The translations under genes and the position numbers were made by a program. Below are positions 34,262-45,960 of a DNA stretch of 64,000 nucleotides, one piece after another (the first letter of the stretch is position 1; each line of letters opens with the position of its first letter). Under the pieces are notes generated by a model. The model ran no database searches. It was not told the origin of the DNA and saw nothing but the letters and a program-made list of their open reading frames with translations. Source of the stretch: Lactifluus volemus (lineage: Eukaryota; Basidiomycota; Agaricomycetes; Russulales; Russulaceae); contig WTXI01000026.1 of NCBI GenBank assembly GCA_022376515.1, positions 248,001 through 312,000 of the forward strand, in the 5' to 3' direction.

Positions 34262-35594
34262 ACAGGTGCCCGTCCTTTTATGTCCCATTAGAGCTCAGCG
34301 TTGTATAGAACCTTGGTCACTTCTACCTACACTCGTTGGATCATACCCAACGAGAAATGACTTGCAGTAAACTAATCGCAATTGATAAGAATTAGGTAAG
34401 TTGATAATGGTTGATAACGTTGATATACTAGATTACATAGATTCAAGTCAGCTAATGGAGTTTGAATATCATTCAATCCTATTCAATCACCAGCTGAATT
34501 CCATTGAATAAGATCTAAATCAGATGAAGCAGGTGGTCCGTCACCTCATGAGCCCGCGCGACGCGTACAGAGGATAGATCACGCACATAACGATATTATG
34601 GTACCTTCAAGTCTCTTGTTTTGCGAGAGCGCCCTCCAGGAATGCTCCAGATTCACCCTTGTGTCGTTCTAGCGCTTCGCGAGGTGGTGTATATTTCCAT
34701 GACCCGAGAGCCTGGAGACCTCAGGTTGGTGCTTCCGCGAACTGACTCTGAAAACTTCAATAATACGCCCGTCACTCTCCGCAGCCCCTGCGTTGTTGGT
34801 TGTTAATTATTTTTTCCGACGGCTTTCTGTATGTATGGCGCTGACGTTTTGACAATTCCCTCTCATCATCACTTTCCTTTCCTAGTTGTGGTAGTAACTC
34901 CGGGATCATCAGTTTTCAACAAAGTTCGTGCCCCTCCGAGTCTGTGGTGCCGTTCTATATGTTCCGACCCGTGTGGCGCTGGCGCCGAGACGCGGGCGGA
35001 TAGTTTCAGATACAGGGATGCACCTAGTTCATTGGTGCCGGAAAACCATGAGGCACAGCTTCATGTGTCAGGAGATGTTCATGAAGAGTCTGCCCAATCC
35101 ATGTCTAATAGTACATACCATATGGAGCTGCTGCGACCAGCTTGTAAGAAAAATTGCACCCGGTTCGGATTCGACGAAGTGCTTGATTCAGATGTTTGGT
35201 AATTGAAGCAATTATGGTGGCCATAAATAAACGATATAGTGCCAGAGAGGGTATCAAGCCGGGGGGAATATCGCATTACAGATATACAGATATAAGGGAG
35301 TTCCAAAAAGTCGTAGCAGAGCAAAAGACAATTGCATGGAATATAGCGGTATCGCCGCAGTCGAGCAGGACACCGCATTCGGGCCGGACACTGCCATACC
35401 GGTTTGACACAGATCACAGTGACCATGATCACCAGAGGGACAAGGTAAAGAGAGACAGGAATGAGGTGGTGGTGAAAGGAAGGGAACACGACAGCAACTA
35501 ATAGACTAATACGCACAAATGCAAGCCACCCTAACATAACTTGCAAGAAGAAAGCCATCGACCGCGTCGTGGTATTGCTCTCCTCACGTTGTGT
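34262..35594. other. Intergenic, no supported gene
   Basis: About 1.3 kb. The first 100 bp repeat the 3' flank of F-box copy 1. Minus-strand and plus-strand frames at 34.8-35.5 kb (up to 159 codons) have no recognisable motif, splice pattern or conserved start, and I do not support them. Confidence 0.45.
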
Positions 35595-37500
35595 CTAGGA
35601 CGCAGACCGAGAACCGACGTCATTACTAATGCGTGGTGTCAATAATAAGTATGTACTACCTCGTGATCCGCTACGATCCAACGCGGAACCAACGCGGAAG
35701 GCCCGAGCTAAGTTTAATTTATTCGAAGCGGGTGGGTCCCGGCCAGCGAGACGACTTGCGAAATATGTAAGCTCAGAGCGAATTTCGATGAAAAAGTCCC
35801 CTGAGGGTCCAAATATGTCAAGATGCATGGGTCGAAAGGAGACAAAGGCGTACAATAGTTGATCGAGTCCCAGAGTGGTCGCCAGACGCTTGTGTGAGGT
35901 TGTCCTCGTTCGATCAAGTACTCGGTCCAAGGGAAAGCCCACATCATGAATAATGAGAAAAAAACCATCTGTTTCGGTCAGCCAGGAAGCTCGTGACCAA
36001 ATGGTAGGAGCCCATCACCTCGATACAAGTCGTCAATGCGGAAAGGCCATCAGCAACATTCGTGGCAGTCCAGAATTGGGTCGCGTGAATGACGCGGTTT
36101 CTCAGGGCACTAAACTTTTATCAAGACATGTAACTTAGCTGGGAAAGGGCCGTGCAGAGGAATGTAACAAACCACAAACGACTGGTAGAATGTGAACACG
36201 ACGATAAGTTTGATCGATAAAAATTTGGCGAGAGGGCGACGCCCGACAAGCTCCTCCTTGGTCAGACCATAGAATACGACCAGACCATATAGCGCAATAC
36301 TGGGAGAATCATTAGCACAAAAGGTTACCGTATGGACACTGAAAATCCTACCTGATGCTGACAAAGTCGACCGACGCTAGGTACACGGATGCGTAGTGAA
36401 CAGAAAAGGATTCGGAATCGCATAACACATTGTAGGCTTGGCATATGATTCCTGCGATGGTGACAGCTTTGTGATGTACGTGAGTGGGTACGCACTGAGA
36501 CTGGGAAACGATCAGTATATAGGCGCACCTGGCCTAATTATGACATATTGCATGACAGACCACTGTTTCTGGAAGTTAGAACGGAAAGTCCAGGAAAGCT
36601 GAGCGTTCGGAAACGTACTTTCAACGTGTACATGAAATACGCCTTGGAGAAGATGAGGAACACGAAGCACACGACGAGCATTGAGGCGCACCTTTGTAGG
36701 GCGATATCTCCAACAGCAAAACTGCATGAGTCTTGATAAGGAATGGTTAAAACAGTCGCTCGGCAAGCTTACCGGAATCGGAAGGGACTTTTTATCCTTC
36801 CTTTCGAGGGCACTCTCAGCGGCGTGGTCCGCAGCCGTCGAGGCGACAAATTCAACGAGGAGTAATCTGATGACGTCAAAAGGGCGAGCATGGTGGGAAA
36901 GGCTGAACCTACAAGAATGCGCTTAATGTGATGGCCTTTCGCAACCGTGAGTGGATAAAACTTGAAGAGTGACAGGTTATTACACACCTCGTAGACTGCA
37001 CAAGCCAAGCATGGGTTTGTTTGAAAGATATAGGAACAGAGAGGACTAACGTACTGGTTTCGACAAGAGAGTAGTAGGTGTAGCTTCGAAAGAACCGGTA
37101 GGAGAAGAAAGATATGACAGCATATACGGGGGGCATGTACAGAATTCGCAGTCTGAACAGCAGAGATAATCGTAAGATCGGTCAAAAGAAGGAAGGGGGG
37201 TTGCAGACGTACATCTGGCGCTGCTCGGCGGGCTTGGTATAATTCCTACGGACGTGAGACGACGAAGTGAAGGACGTCACGCTTTTAACATACCGACAGT
37301 GCTTCAAAACTGATACAAGAGAGATAAGAACGGTCTATGATAGAATAAGAGAAATCTGTGAGGTAAAAAATGTGACTGACCAGGGCTGCGCAGCTCCCAG
37401 CGATAGCCCAACCAACACGATGGGAATCCCAGTGAAAGCTACTATGAGTCCAAAAGGTTGACTGATCAACGGCTTGAGCATTATCTGAGGGACAGCCCAT
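35595..37500 (-). CDS. Ost-alpha/TMEM184 (DUF300) family membrane protein
   Basis: Seven-helix protein of the organic solute transporter alpha/TMEM184 family; in fungi the role is not settled. Starts at the ATG at 37500 (MGCPSDNAQAVDQ). About a dozen short exons give in order HRVGWAIAGSCAAL, TVLISLVSVLKHCRNYTKP, RILYMPPVYAVISFFSYRFF, YYSLVETIYEAITLSAFL, LLLVEFVASTAADHAAESAL, FCCWRYRPTK, WSVMQYVIIRPA, GIICQAYNVLCDSES, SISIALYGLVVFYGLTKEEL, KFLSIKLIVVFTFYQSF, FFSLFMMWAFPWTEYL and HTSVWRPLWDSINYWDFF. All family landmarks are present and the frame is intact. One exon, 36988-36995, is only 8 nt. A TATA-like run lies about 40 bp upstream. Confidence 0.93.
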
Positions 37501-37710
37501 TATTGAGAGAGGAAAGAGTATGAAGAGGGTATATAAGACGCTCGTAGTCGTCGTGGCTCGGATATAAAGAGTCGTGCTGGGGCGTGTGTGGGGCGCGTTG
37601 ACCGGACCGAACCAACAACACACGAGGAAAACAAATTTACATTTTCAAATCGTTTAGGGAGCGGCCCGGGCAACCGACAATCTACTTGTACTACACTAGC
37701 GATCGATCGA

Positions 37711-38036
37711 TCACTTCTTACTCGACTTGTTCGCAGCAGCTCTCGGGGTAGGTGCTCCCCCACTCTGCGCCTTGGGCGACGTAGACGACGTCGTCGTCGT
37801 CGTCGGGGGACTCCTCGTCTGGCCCCTAGCCTGTTCGGTGCATACTCGTCAGCGATTCCGTCTGTCTGCGATTTCCTTCGAGTCTACAAACCGGGCTGGA
37901 TGTCGTGCGTGGCTCTGAAGTGGCGACGCCAGTGGCAGCAGGCTTGGCAACACTCTTGTTGGCTGGTTTTACTGCTGTCAGTCTATATCGCCCAAGATAA
38001 TGTATATGCCAAAGGCGACTCACTCTTGGGTGCCAT
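37711..38036 (-). CDS. Small basic low-complexity protein, 71 residues
   Basis: Three exons with consensus junctions: MAPK plus one base, then GTGAGT; a second exon to SSP followed by GTTTGT; and a third ending SSKK at 37711. The product is 71 residues, rich in Lys, Ala, Thr, Ser and Pro, with a poly-Thr run encoded by repeated ACG, and no cysteine or hydrophobic segment. A TATA box lies about 85 bp upstream of the ATG. It is back-to-back with nothing and tail-to-head with the Ost-alpha-like gene. It looks like an intrinsically disordered, possibly nucleic-acid-binding protein; I do not recognise a family. The repeat-rich antisense frames at the same place are shadows. Confidence 0.65.
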
Positions 38037-38116
38037 GTTCAACTTGTTGTTTACTTTGGATGGTGAATGAAGAGGTTGTTGTCTTGTTTGTTGTCCTCCT
38101 TCGCCTCCTATAGCCC

Positions 38117-38124
38117 TTTTTATA
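38117..38124 (-). promoter_or_regulatory. TATA box of the small basic protein gene
   Basis: The minus strand reads GCGTATAAAAAGGGC about 85 bp upstream of the ATG at 38036, the usual spacing for a strong fungal promoter. Confidence 0.6.
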
Positions 38125-38129
38125 CGCGA

Positions 38130-39230
38130 GGACTCCCCAGAGGCTGATGCGCTGTGCCAAGTCACGTTGACCTATTCATGGCGTTTTCATCGCTTCCATT
38201 CAGGTTGTATCACCTGTTGTCCCGGCCAAAGTCTCTCAAGACATTCGTTATCCAAATGAATCACATACGTGGCCTACCTTCAGTAAACGGCGATGAACTC
38301 TCCATTCTGGGATACTTCGGTGATGCTCCTCCTCACCCAACATTAAGGGTGAGGCACATTTTGCCATAGGCCACGCAGTACCTGGATGACCGCTTTGAGG
38401 TTCCGCAAAGCATCTTGACGTTTTTACCACCGGAACGAGTCCCGATAACTCGCAGAAAGACTCAGGCCATCGATGGTTGTGGATCTTCTTGATCTTAGTA
38501 TCGGCATGGTGACTTTGGGGTTCAAGTCATCTTGCCTAACTTGCTGCCAAGGTGGTCATATCAATTACAAGTACCCCCGGACGGGAAACGCCGTCTTCGC
38601 CATAAACGTTGGGTATCTCGGTGATGCATCTGATAGATCTGATCCCCAACGGCCATGGTTTTCCCCAGTGACCCATTTTCAAAGCATGGTCGAATCACTA
38701 GTGATTTGATCGCCCCGCTGGCGGCAACTATGCGCCCAACAGCTATTCTCACTCAAGCTCTTTTTCCTCACTGTCACCCGATTTGGGAAAAAATAGGATC
38801 GCAGTGTTTCCCTTTGTTTACATAGTTATGCGAGCGGTGTTTTTGGCAGTAGACGTAACAGCCACGTCGGGTCCTCTTTCACTTTGATCAACAAGATCGA
38901 AGCAAGTGCTATCTGATGGCTTTGATAGCCATGTAACTTGTATGTAATGTGATGCCAGCGAACTTCAGAAGTACAGTACTGGATTGCTTTTTGGTCCGAG
39001 TCTTATATCTGTCGAGTGCCACGCAAGTCGGTTGTCATTCTTGGAACTCACAGCGCATAACTTATAGATAACGTAAATGTTTACCTCGGCATTGTTCTAA
39101 TCATGCCCTAAAACACTCTGTGTGAAGAGATTGAATGGAAGGTCAAGATGGTAATGAAGCGCCCTTGATTTGGCTGGTGTTATTAGTCAAAGGGCGGAGA
39201 TGATTCGACTAGTTCGGAAACTCAATCCTG
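38130..39230. other. Intergenic, no supported gene
   Basis: Two frames on the plus strand (about 38250-38369 and 38560-38709) share a loose 'GY.GDA' motif but have no start, intron or family support. The rest is featureless. Confidence 0.4.
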
Positions 39231-39797
39231 ATGGCACTCGACTCCGCAGAATTTCATCAAGCTGTGTGTTGGCATCTCATCTGGGGGTGAAAATCACTTA
39301 TCAGGGTCATGTAGGTTTATGACATCGTGAGGCGAATACCTCAAGGGAAGGTTACCACGTACGGTGCGTCGTCTTTGGCCTTCCTCTGGGGCACGGAATT
39401 GAACAAATGCAATTTCGTCACGTCCCCTCCACACCGTGACCTTGGCAGGCCACGTAGCAAGACTCGCTGGAATGCCCACTTATTCGCGGCACGTTGGACA
39501 GGGTTAGCCTCCACTTATTCCCTTCTTTTGGTAACCCTAGCGCTGATGGAAGGTCAAACAGCACTCAAGTACCTCTCCCCGGAGGCTGACCCACCCGTTC
39601 CATGGCAGCGTGTTATATCATCCGCAGGCAAGATCTCGTCGCGGGGACCTGGGACAGATGGGGCTCAGCGACAACGAGAGGCTTTGGAGGCGGAGGACGT
39701 CGAGGTGCGCGTTAGTCCCGCGAATGAGTTGCTCGTCGATCTCGCAGAATATGGGTGGTTCCCGGCTCCAGGAACGATAGCACTCGATGCTGCGTGA
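39231..39797 (+). CDS. Alkyltransferase-like protein (Atl1 type)
   Basis: Binds O6-alkylguanine and other bulky guanine lesions and channels them to nucleotide excision repair, without transferring the alkyl group. Four exons (39231-39263, 39315-39363, 39449-39502, 39562-39797) join in phase to give 123 residues. The start is MALDSAEFHQAVYDIVRRIP, followed by QGKVTTYG, HVARLAGMPTYSRHVGQAL and the active-site loop PVPWQRVISSAG. In true MGMT the loop is PCHRV; Trp replaces the alkyl-accepting Cys, as in S. pombe Atl1. The KISSRGPGTDGAQRQREALE block and a C-terminal PGTIALDAA complete the family. Stand-alone gene on the plus strand. Confidence 0.93.
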
Positions 39798-40274
39798 TCT
39801 CTCCGTCGTCGCAATGTTCATTTAGTACGTACTCTCGACAGCTCAGGACGAACCGACCCGGTCGGTGAGCGCTGAGCTCGATGGGCGCAGACTTCCAACT
39901 CTTCAACTCTAGGTGTACTGCCTTATTGACCGGTGCTGTTTTATGTCGACAAGTGATCTGAATGTGTCATCGCCAATATGTCCGAGGCATGGGATAAGAT
40001 AAATTTATTCGTGCATGTTTTGAAACCTGTGTCTGCTGTACACCGTAAAATGCCAGTGCGTAGGTCCAGTCATGGAATGGCCATTCTCTCTGTATTTAAA
40101 GTTTGCACGTGGACAGAAGGCTAGGAGAGTAGAAGGCATACCAGAATTCCGATCTTGATGGTTTCGAATTAGTTGCAGGCCTTGCTTCACACCATTTCTG
40201 ATCCTATCTCTCACAAACAAGTCCGAGTCTCCAAGAACAAGAACAACTCTTCCTCATCTACATCGTCACATAGT
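39798..40274. other. Intergenic, nothing supported
   Basis: Short gap between two plus-strand genes with no repeat or frame of note. Confidence 0.5.
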
Positions 40275-41136
40275 ATGGACAATCAGCGTCATGCTCAACA
40301 GCAGCTCTTGATAGATGGTTACCTTGCCCACATGTTTGGCGCTCTGGCTGCCGAAAGGTACCATGTCTCCTTGTTGAAGAGGGAATCACAACACATAAAT
40401 TGGCAGACCAAAGTCTCAGGGTCTCTCGTATTTTTCTTTGCCCCCGCTCCGAGAGATGGACTCGGTCCCGATCGGGGGTACTGGATTATAGATTACGTGA
40501 CCAAGGATAGCGGTCCAGTCATTCCACAACAAATTTGGGCTCCCCAAAACAGTTCGGATGCACTCCGACGCTACGTGGAACATGAACAAATGTGCCCCCC
40601 GATTTTTTTGGTCCATAGGGATTCGGTAGACCTTGGCTTTCCCTTGACCGACGCTGCTGCGGGTAACTGCATGTCTCTTCGTGGTGCAGACCAAACGGCC
40701 CCTGTTGGCTCAGGTGTCCATGCACAGATTCGTATCAATGTGAGTTGAATATCGGCGTATATGCTCAGAGATCTGAATCTCCCTTTCTAAGTGGTGTGGC
40801 TATGCTCCATGGGACGACCAAGTCATCATTCGAAGACAAACTCCAGGACAGGAAACCGTCTCCCTGGAGACATTCGTAAAGTATGTCGCAGGTAAAGTGA
40901 TGAAGTTCATGCAGGTAATTTGGTTTCACTTCCCAAAAATTCACGTTAGTTAATTATCGGGACAAAATCGCCAGGTAGTCAAAGACAGTCCTTATGATTA
41001 CCATAGCCCACGCTGGTTTATTGGGGACAACGGGATCACCCCTCGCGATATCGCATTGATCGGGGTGGTCCAGGTCTCCCAAGGCAGTTGGAAGCCCATT
41101 CTCCAGTTGAATGATGGATTTTCTCGCTTTCTTTGA
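40275..41136 (+). CDS. Unrecognised protein, 249 residues
   Basis: Three exons (40275-40739, 40792-40914, 40975-41136) with GT-AG introns in phase 0. The ATG at 40275 opens MDNQRHAQQQLLIDGYLAHM. The protein is globular-looking, with no signal peptide, transmembrane segment or low complexity. Notable peptides are GYWIIDYVTKDSGPVIPQQI, WCGYAPWDDQVIIRRQTP and GITPRDIALIGVVQVSQGSW. I have the impression of a basidiomycete-restricted hypothetical family but cannot name a domain. An upstream in-frame extension from 40173 is possible but adds only low-complexity Ser/Asn. Confidence 0.75.
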
Positions 41137-41765
41137 CTTTGAATATCGAGATGTTGGATTGATGCATGTCTAGACAACTATCCACTCGATTAAGTACCAT
41201 AATGCTCTACTTTATCTTGACTACTAGTAGCTTGCAGTGATCGTTGGAACCCGAACCTACTACTACATGTACAGTTTCACTCATTCATTTTTGAGTTCTA
41301 GTTGCAGAGTGGTCTTTGATCGCTCAGATGCCTGTGTAAAAACAATCCCATTGGTCTCAAAAGGCCCTACTACGTCTCACTGGTGGTGGCAGTGCCACAG
41401 TGCTTGCGCACACTGCCACGTGCCCGGCCAGTGACTGACTCGGACCTTGTGACTGCATAGGATGGCGGCGGCACAGCCTGCAGTGTGCGAGTGATTATTT
41501 TTCAGATAATCAATGCCAATGCTTAACTAATACTATCCCCTCTGCATTAAAGCTAGGTATGGTTTCACAAAGTCGCATTAAGAGACTCCAGATGATCATG
41601 GCCGCAGTGAGAGCTTTCCGTGCATGTGACAGCGAGTGTTACTGATAAGTTACTGTACATTACTTTGCAAAGTTCTATGTGGCTTCACTGTATCGTGATG
41701 GCCCTCTTGCCAGTGCATCTCATCCGGGCATACTACACTCAACTTTGTCTTCTTGGTGTAGAAAT
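41137..41765. other. Intergenic, nothing supported
   Basis: No conserved frame or repeat seen. An upstream first exon for the following coiled-coil gene, as in copy A, could lie here but I could not identify one. Confidence 0.4.
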
Positions 41766-43204
41766 ATGTCCAGACTCTCCTCCCTCATCGATCAGTTGAG
41801 CGAGCTTGCAACCAACGCACCCGAGGAACACCAACCTCAACTCAGACGTCAAGTTACCGTCCTATACCGAGAGTTCACGAAGCAGCAGCGACGCCACACC
41901 AAGTTTTTGCAACTCACGAGGGAATACGCTGACAAGTTCTTATCGGACATTTCTGAAGAAATACACCAACAGAGCTCCTTTCTGGACACACTCGAGAAAC
42001 GGCTGGCCATGGCAAGAGATTTGCGCAACCAAGCCGTCGATCTGCGCAAGTCGTACAAAGACGGAACTCTGGATTGCATGAGGAAAGTCCGACGTACGGG
42101 TACGTACCCCACGCGCCATCGACCGTCGTTGCGACGCGTTACTAAGTCGCACATTTCAAGTTCTCTCCCAACCACTTCTTGAAGATCGCAAGTTATTCAA
42201 GGAAATCGACGCCATCCTGAACGAAATTCAAAGGTGCTACATCGAGATGGACGAATTTTGGGTCGATGAGGTGCGCCGCGTCTCGAAGGCGTTGAACCGT
42301 CGCCGCCTAGACCCTGAAGATATCGATCGTTGGCGACGTTTCCGGGAAAGTTTGGAACAGAACATCACAGAGTGGGAGGTATGTCCTTCTTCGCACTGTC
42401 GCTTGTCGGTCATAACTAAGGTTTACAGACTGGATCTCCGGAAGGTGTCGGCAACGCGGTTATTCTACGCGCCAATCCCCAATCTTCTGTACGCCTTTTC
42501 AGCCTTCGCTTTCTGTATCGTCATTGACCCAGTGCAGGCGCATGGAACCAGCCCCGTCGTATCTTCTCTGTCCTGGGCATTTTCTGCTGCAAAGCATGCT
42601 CTAAGAAGTGCTCGGCTCAGCTCATCTGCAGCACCCGAGCTTGTTAAGCCAGTTCACTATTCCCTGATGTTGAAAGCAGAGTCCAGATTAGAGGAGAACT
42701 GCGGCTTTTGCCTTGAGTTCCTCCGAGAATGCGTCCGATATGGAGAGAAGGTGGCGATGATTTGTACCTCGTTCACATCCTACACTTCGTTTTGGCGCAC
42801 GAAAGCCTCGCAAGATCTTGGAGATCAGGCTGCCAGCCTCAGGAACGAGAGGATAGAAGTCCCTGTATATACGCCCATTCTGACAGGGGGTACGTTCTGA
42901 CACTATTTTCTCATTCACTTTGGATGATGAGGTACCCACAAACCCTTTAGGCATGCGGATGTTCAACTGTATCCACGAGAAGGCCTTATCGTTGCTACAG
43001 AAGATGGATCACAAGCTTGACACACTACTCGCATACATCCCCACCTGCGTTAACCAGATGGATTCCTACTCGTCGTTCCCCGTCTCCAACATTAAGCGCC
43101 TTCATGCACACAGTCGTATATGGCTGAAGATAAGAGATGCCCTAGAGCAAGTGTTGATGGTACTGCCCCCAGTGGAAGATCCTTTTGCTGTAGGGTCAGC
43201 GTGA
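41766..43204 (+). CDS. Coiled-coil protein, divergent paralogue (copy C)
   Basis: Five exons (41766-42099, 42161-42378, 42429-42488, 42538-42889, 42951-43204) in consistent phase predict 405 residues from MSRLSSLIDQLSEL. Sequence similarity to copy A is low but collinear (for example LFKEIDAILNEIQRC against LFDQIDKYYEEVNVS). Intron phases 1,0,0,1 and the small third exon (60 nt here, 36 nt there) are conserved. The product is nearly all helix with many heptads and no recognised domain. It precedes a DUF6535 gene on the same strand by about 750 bp, the same neighbourhood as copy A. No frame break. Confidence 0.78.
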
Positions 43205-43956
43205 TCGCTGCCTTTTCTTCCTTTCACTTGTTCCCTTTCCCTCCCTTCACCGACCGTCCTCATCCCGTCATCTTTGGTGCTCTGGCCTCGGTCCTTGACT
43301 GCCTGTCTGCCATGAAGCCGGCTTTCTGCCCAATTTTGTACGTAGCAGCGCCACCTCGGTGGCCTTGACTTTTTTTTTACGCGTCCGGATCAGTACGTTT
43401 ACTTTCCTTTCAAAAGCCCCAATTCCCTGCTACTTGCCCCTTGTGTCTCGTTTTTTTTATGATCCTAGTTTGCCTCACATCCCCGTCTTTATGGTTGTAT
43501 TGTGTCTTTCCTACCTCGGTTATCACTTTTTCTCCGTCTCGCTAGGTTTTCCTTTGTACTGTAATACCTTCCACAGGTTTTATATTCTCCAGCTGCCCAA
43601 AATCTCTCACTTTATCTCAATCATGATGTACTTCTAAGCCTACAAATCTCACCAATGAGGGTGGGCGAATATGCACAATCACTAGTAGCCTCTTCCTCGC
43701 GCGACATTTCAGAGGGTTCACCAATCCATATACAGTTGATTATCTCATAACGCATAGCGTTGGTCCCCACCCTTGGCCGATGCGTTATGGAAGTACAGTA
43801 TTGTATTTAGAGGAATTGCCACAATTTTGCTGTAGCTGGCCGGAGTGAGACCAATCTAGCCTCGGTAAAAGTATTTGTGTTCCTGTGTTCACTGGCAAGT
43901 GACCTTGTTCGTACCCCGCTGCACGGAAAACTATATTCCTTACCCTTACGATAACG
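43205..43956. other. T- and C-rich intergenic region
   Basis: 43205-43600 is strongly pyrimidine-rich on the plus strand, as often found upstream of fungal transcription starts. Open frames there are hydrophobic only because of T-rich codons. No gene supported. Confidence 0.5.
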
Positions 43957-45960
43957 ATGCCCCGACTACCCAATGCTGCACAGCCGGAAGGGAACGAGTT
44001 TTCAGGTCTGCTCATCTCGATGCAATCATCGCCTTCCTACTAATCGATCGACCAAGATACGCCCCAACCTTTCAAGAAGACATCAGGCAATCCAACCAAT
44101 TACCGTCCCCTTAGCTATTCACTGATGCCTGACACTCGCAGGGATCGAATACGTGGATTCCTCTGCGCAACTTTGGGCTATTGTTCTCAAAGAGGGTGAG
44201 AAGTATGACAAGGCCCTCGCAGAAAGTTGGAAGGGCGATATGGATGGCATCCTTTTCTTCGTTCGTGCCTCATTACCTTTTGACCCATGTCCTCCTATTG
44301 ACAATCTTTACAGACGGGTCTCTTCTCTGCCACCGTCGCAGGATTCATAAGATACGGATACCAATCCCTTTCGAGGAACCCCAGTGATACGACTAACATG
44401 CTCCTCACTCAAATATCGCGACAACTATCAGCTTCAGCAGCGGGATCTGAGCCCATCCCCCCTTTCTCTTTACCTCCCTTCAATGCGCCCCCGGCCATGT
44501 TACACGTAAACATCCTCTGGTTCCTGAGCCTCGTCCTAAGCGTTGTTTGCGCTCTCTCAGCTACCCTTGTTCAACAATGGACGCGTAGATACTTGTTGAC
44601 AACTCAGCTCCCATCATCTCCTCAACGCCGGGCGCGCATACGCACTTTCCTTTTTCAAGGTGTGCTCCGATTCAGGCTTGATACCATCGCGAATTCAGTA
44701 CCCCTTCTCCTTCATGCCTCTGTTTTCCTCTTCCTCACCGGCCTCGTCGAGTTTCTCTTTCAAACCGACAACACCTTGGCATATATCCTTTTGGCCTGTG
44801 TTGTGGCTTGCGCCATGACGTATGTCACTCTCACCCTGCTCCCTCTCTTCTGTCGCGATTGCCCCTACGAAACGCCAATGTCAGGACCACTGTGGCGATG
44901 CAACCAGGCAATCCAGTTCACCTTCTTTACCCTTTCCCGGCGCATATACAAGATCGTTCAACCGAACTGGACCCGCAGAGTTATAAACCTTACCGAGTAC
45001 GTGGACAAATGCAAAGAGCGTCTTTTAGGAGGATTGCACCATGATCTTGAGCGATGCGCAACTCAAGCATCCCAAGAACTCGATACCATCGCTTTGCGTT
45101 CGACGTTACAGTCGCTCCGGGAACCTTCCGAACTCGAGTCCTTTATCGCAGGTATCCCAGGCTTTCTTGGGTCAGCCATGATCAAATCCGAGATGCCGCA
45201 CTTTACCCCCGCCTCATCCACGCTATACGAACTCTTATACGTGAATGACGCGCACCTCGGCCTGCGCATCGGGCATCTGCTCAAAACGCAGGTGAACCCA
45301 CCTATTGCGTGTGTTGACGCGCTGTGGCATATCACATGCTGGCACGACGTCGTCGACGTGTTGGAATGGGACCAAGCGTTTGGGGAGGTGACGTTCGATT
45401 CACTCCGCATGCTCAAAGACTCGCCCGATGCTGCGATCGCACTAACTGCGCACTGTACTGCGGCGCTCGGTGCGCGGGTGGTTCTCAAGGATCTACGACG
45501 CATGCACACGCAGCCGCATGCGAAGAGGTTGCGGATCTTGGAACTGCGCAAGGCGTTGTACGCGCTGATGGACACTGACCGGGAAATCTTAGAGTCGCTT
45601 TCTATTGAGGAGCTTATCCGGGAGGGCCATTTATGGAACTTGGCTGGGATTCTGACGGGCGCCGTCCTGCACCTTAGGGGGGTCGACGAGGCACGTTCTA
45701 GTGTCCTATGGAATACACTGGACGCGCTACGCTCTGGCCTCGATGCTCGCGAGGCTTCGTCTGGAGCGAAAGATGCCATAGTCCATGCGTGGGGTGACTG
45801 GGAAGTGGAAAGTAGAACATGGTCACCGGCACGGGATCGGTTTCCTCACCAGACGGCAGGAAGCTTTGACCGCTACAGATCTCGGATGGAATGCCTGGTG
45901 GCCCCTATTGTTCGGGAAATCAGAGGTCAATCAGAGGTCGACTCTTTAGAGAGTAGATAG
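43957..45960 (+). CDS. DUF6535 membrane protein (plus-strand member)
   Basis: The probable start is the ATG at 43957 (MPRLPNAAQPEGNEFS); the next one or two exon joins up to 44143 are unsure. From 44144 the family order is clear: VDSSAQLWAIVLKEG, DKALAESWKGDMDGILFF, an intron, TGLFSATVAGFIRYGYQSL, LLTQISRQLSASA, VNILWFLSLVLSVVCALSA, RRARIRTFLFQG, three more hydrophobic helices, and the helical C-terminal region with ELESFIAGIPGFLG. It ends at 45960. It is nearer in type to the gene at 864-3042 (FLFQG) than to the array (FLFDG). A partial copy of its 3' end lies at 47625. Confidence 0.83.

Noticed and set aside
35079..35558. 159-codon minus-strand frame with a hydrophobic start
   Set aside because: No recognisable family, no intron or promoter pattern, and an overlapping plus-strand frame of similar length; hydrophobicity comes from T-rich codons.
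37588..38070. 160-codon plus-strand frame with a long Arg run
   Set aside because: The Arg run is the antisense of the poly-Thr (ACG) repeat of the small minus-strand gene; splice sites and TATA box support the minus strand.
43205..43640. Plus-strand frames rich in Phe/Leu/Pro
   Set aside because: The region is a pyrimidine-rich tract, which gives such translations automatically; no start or conserved motif.
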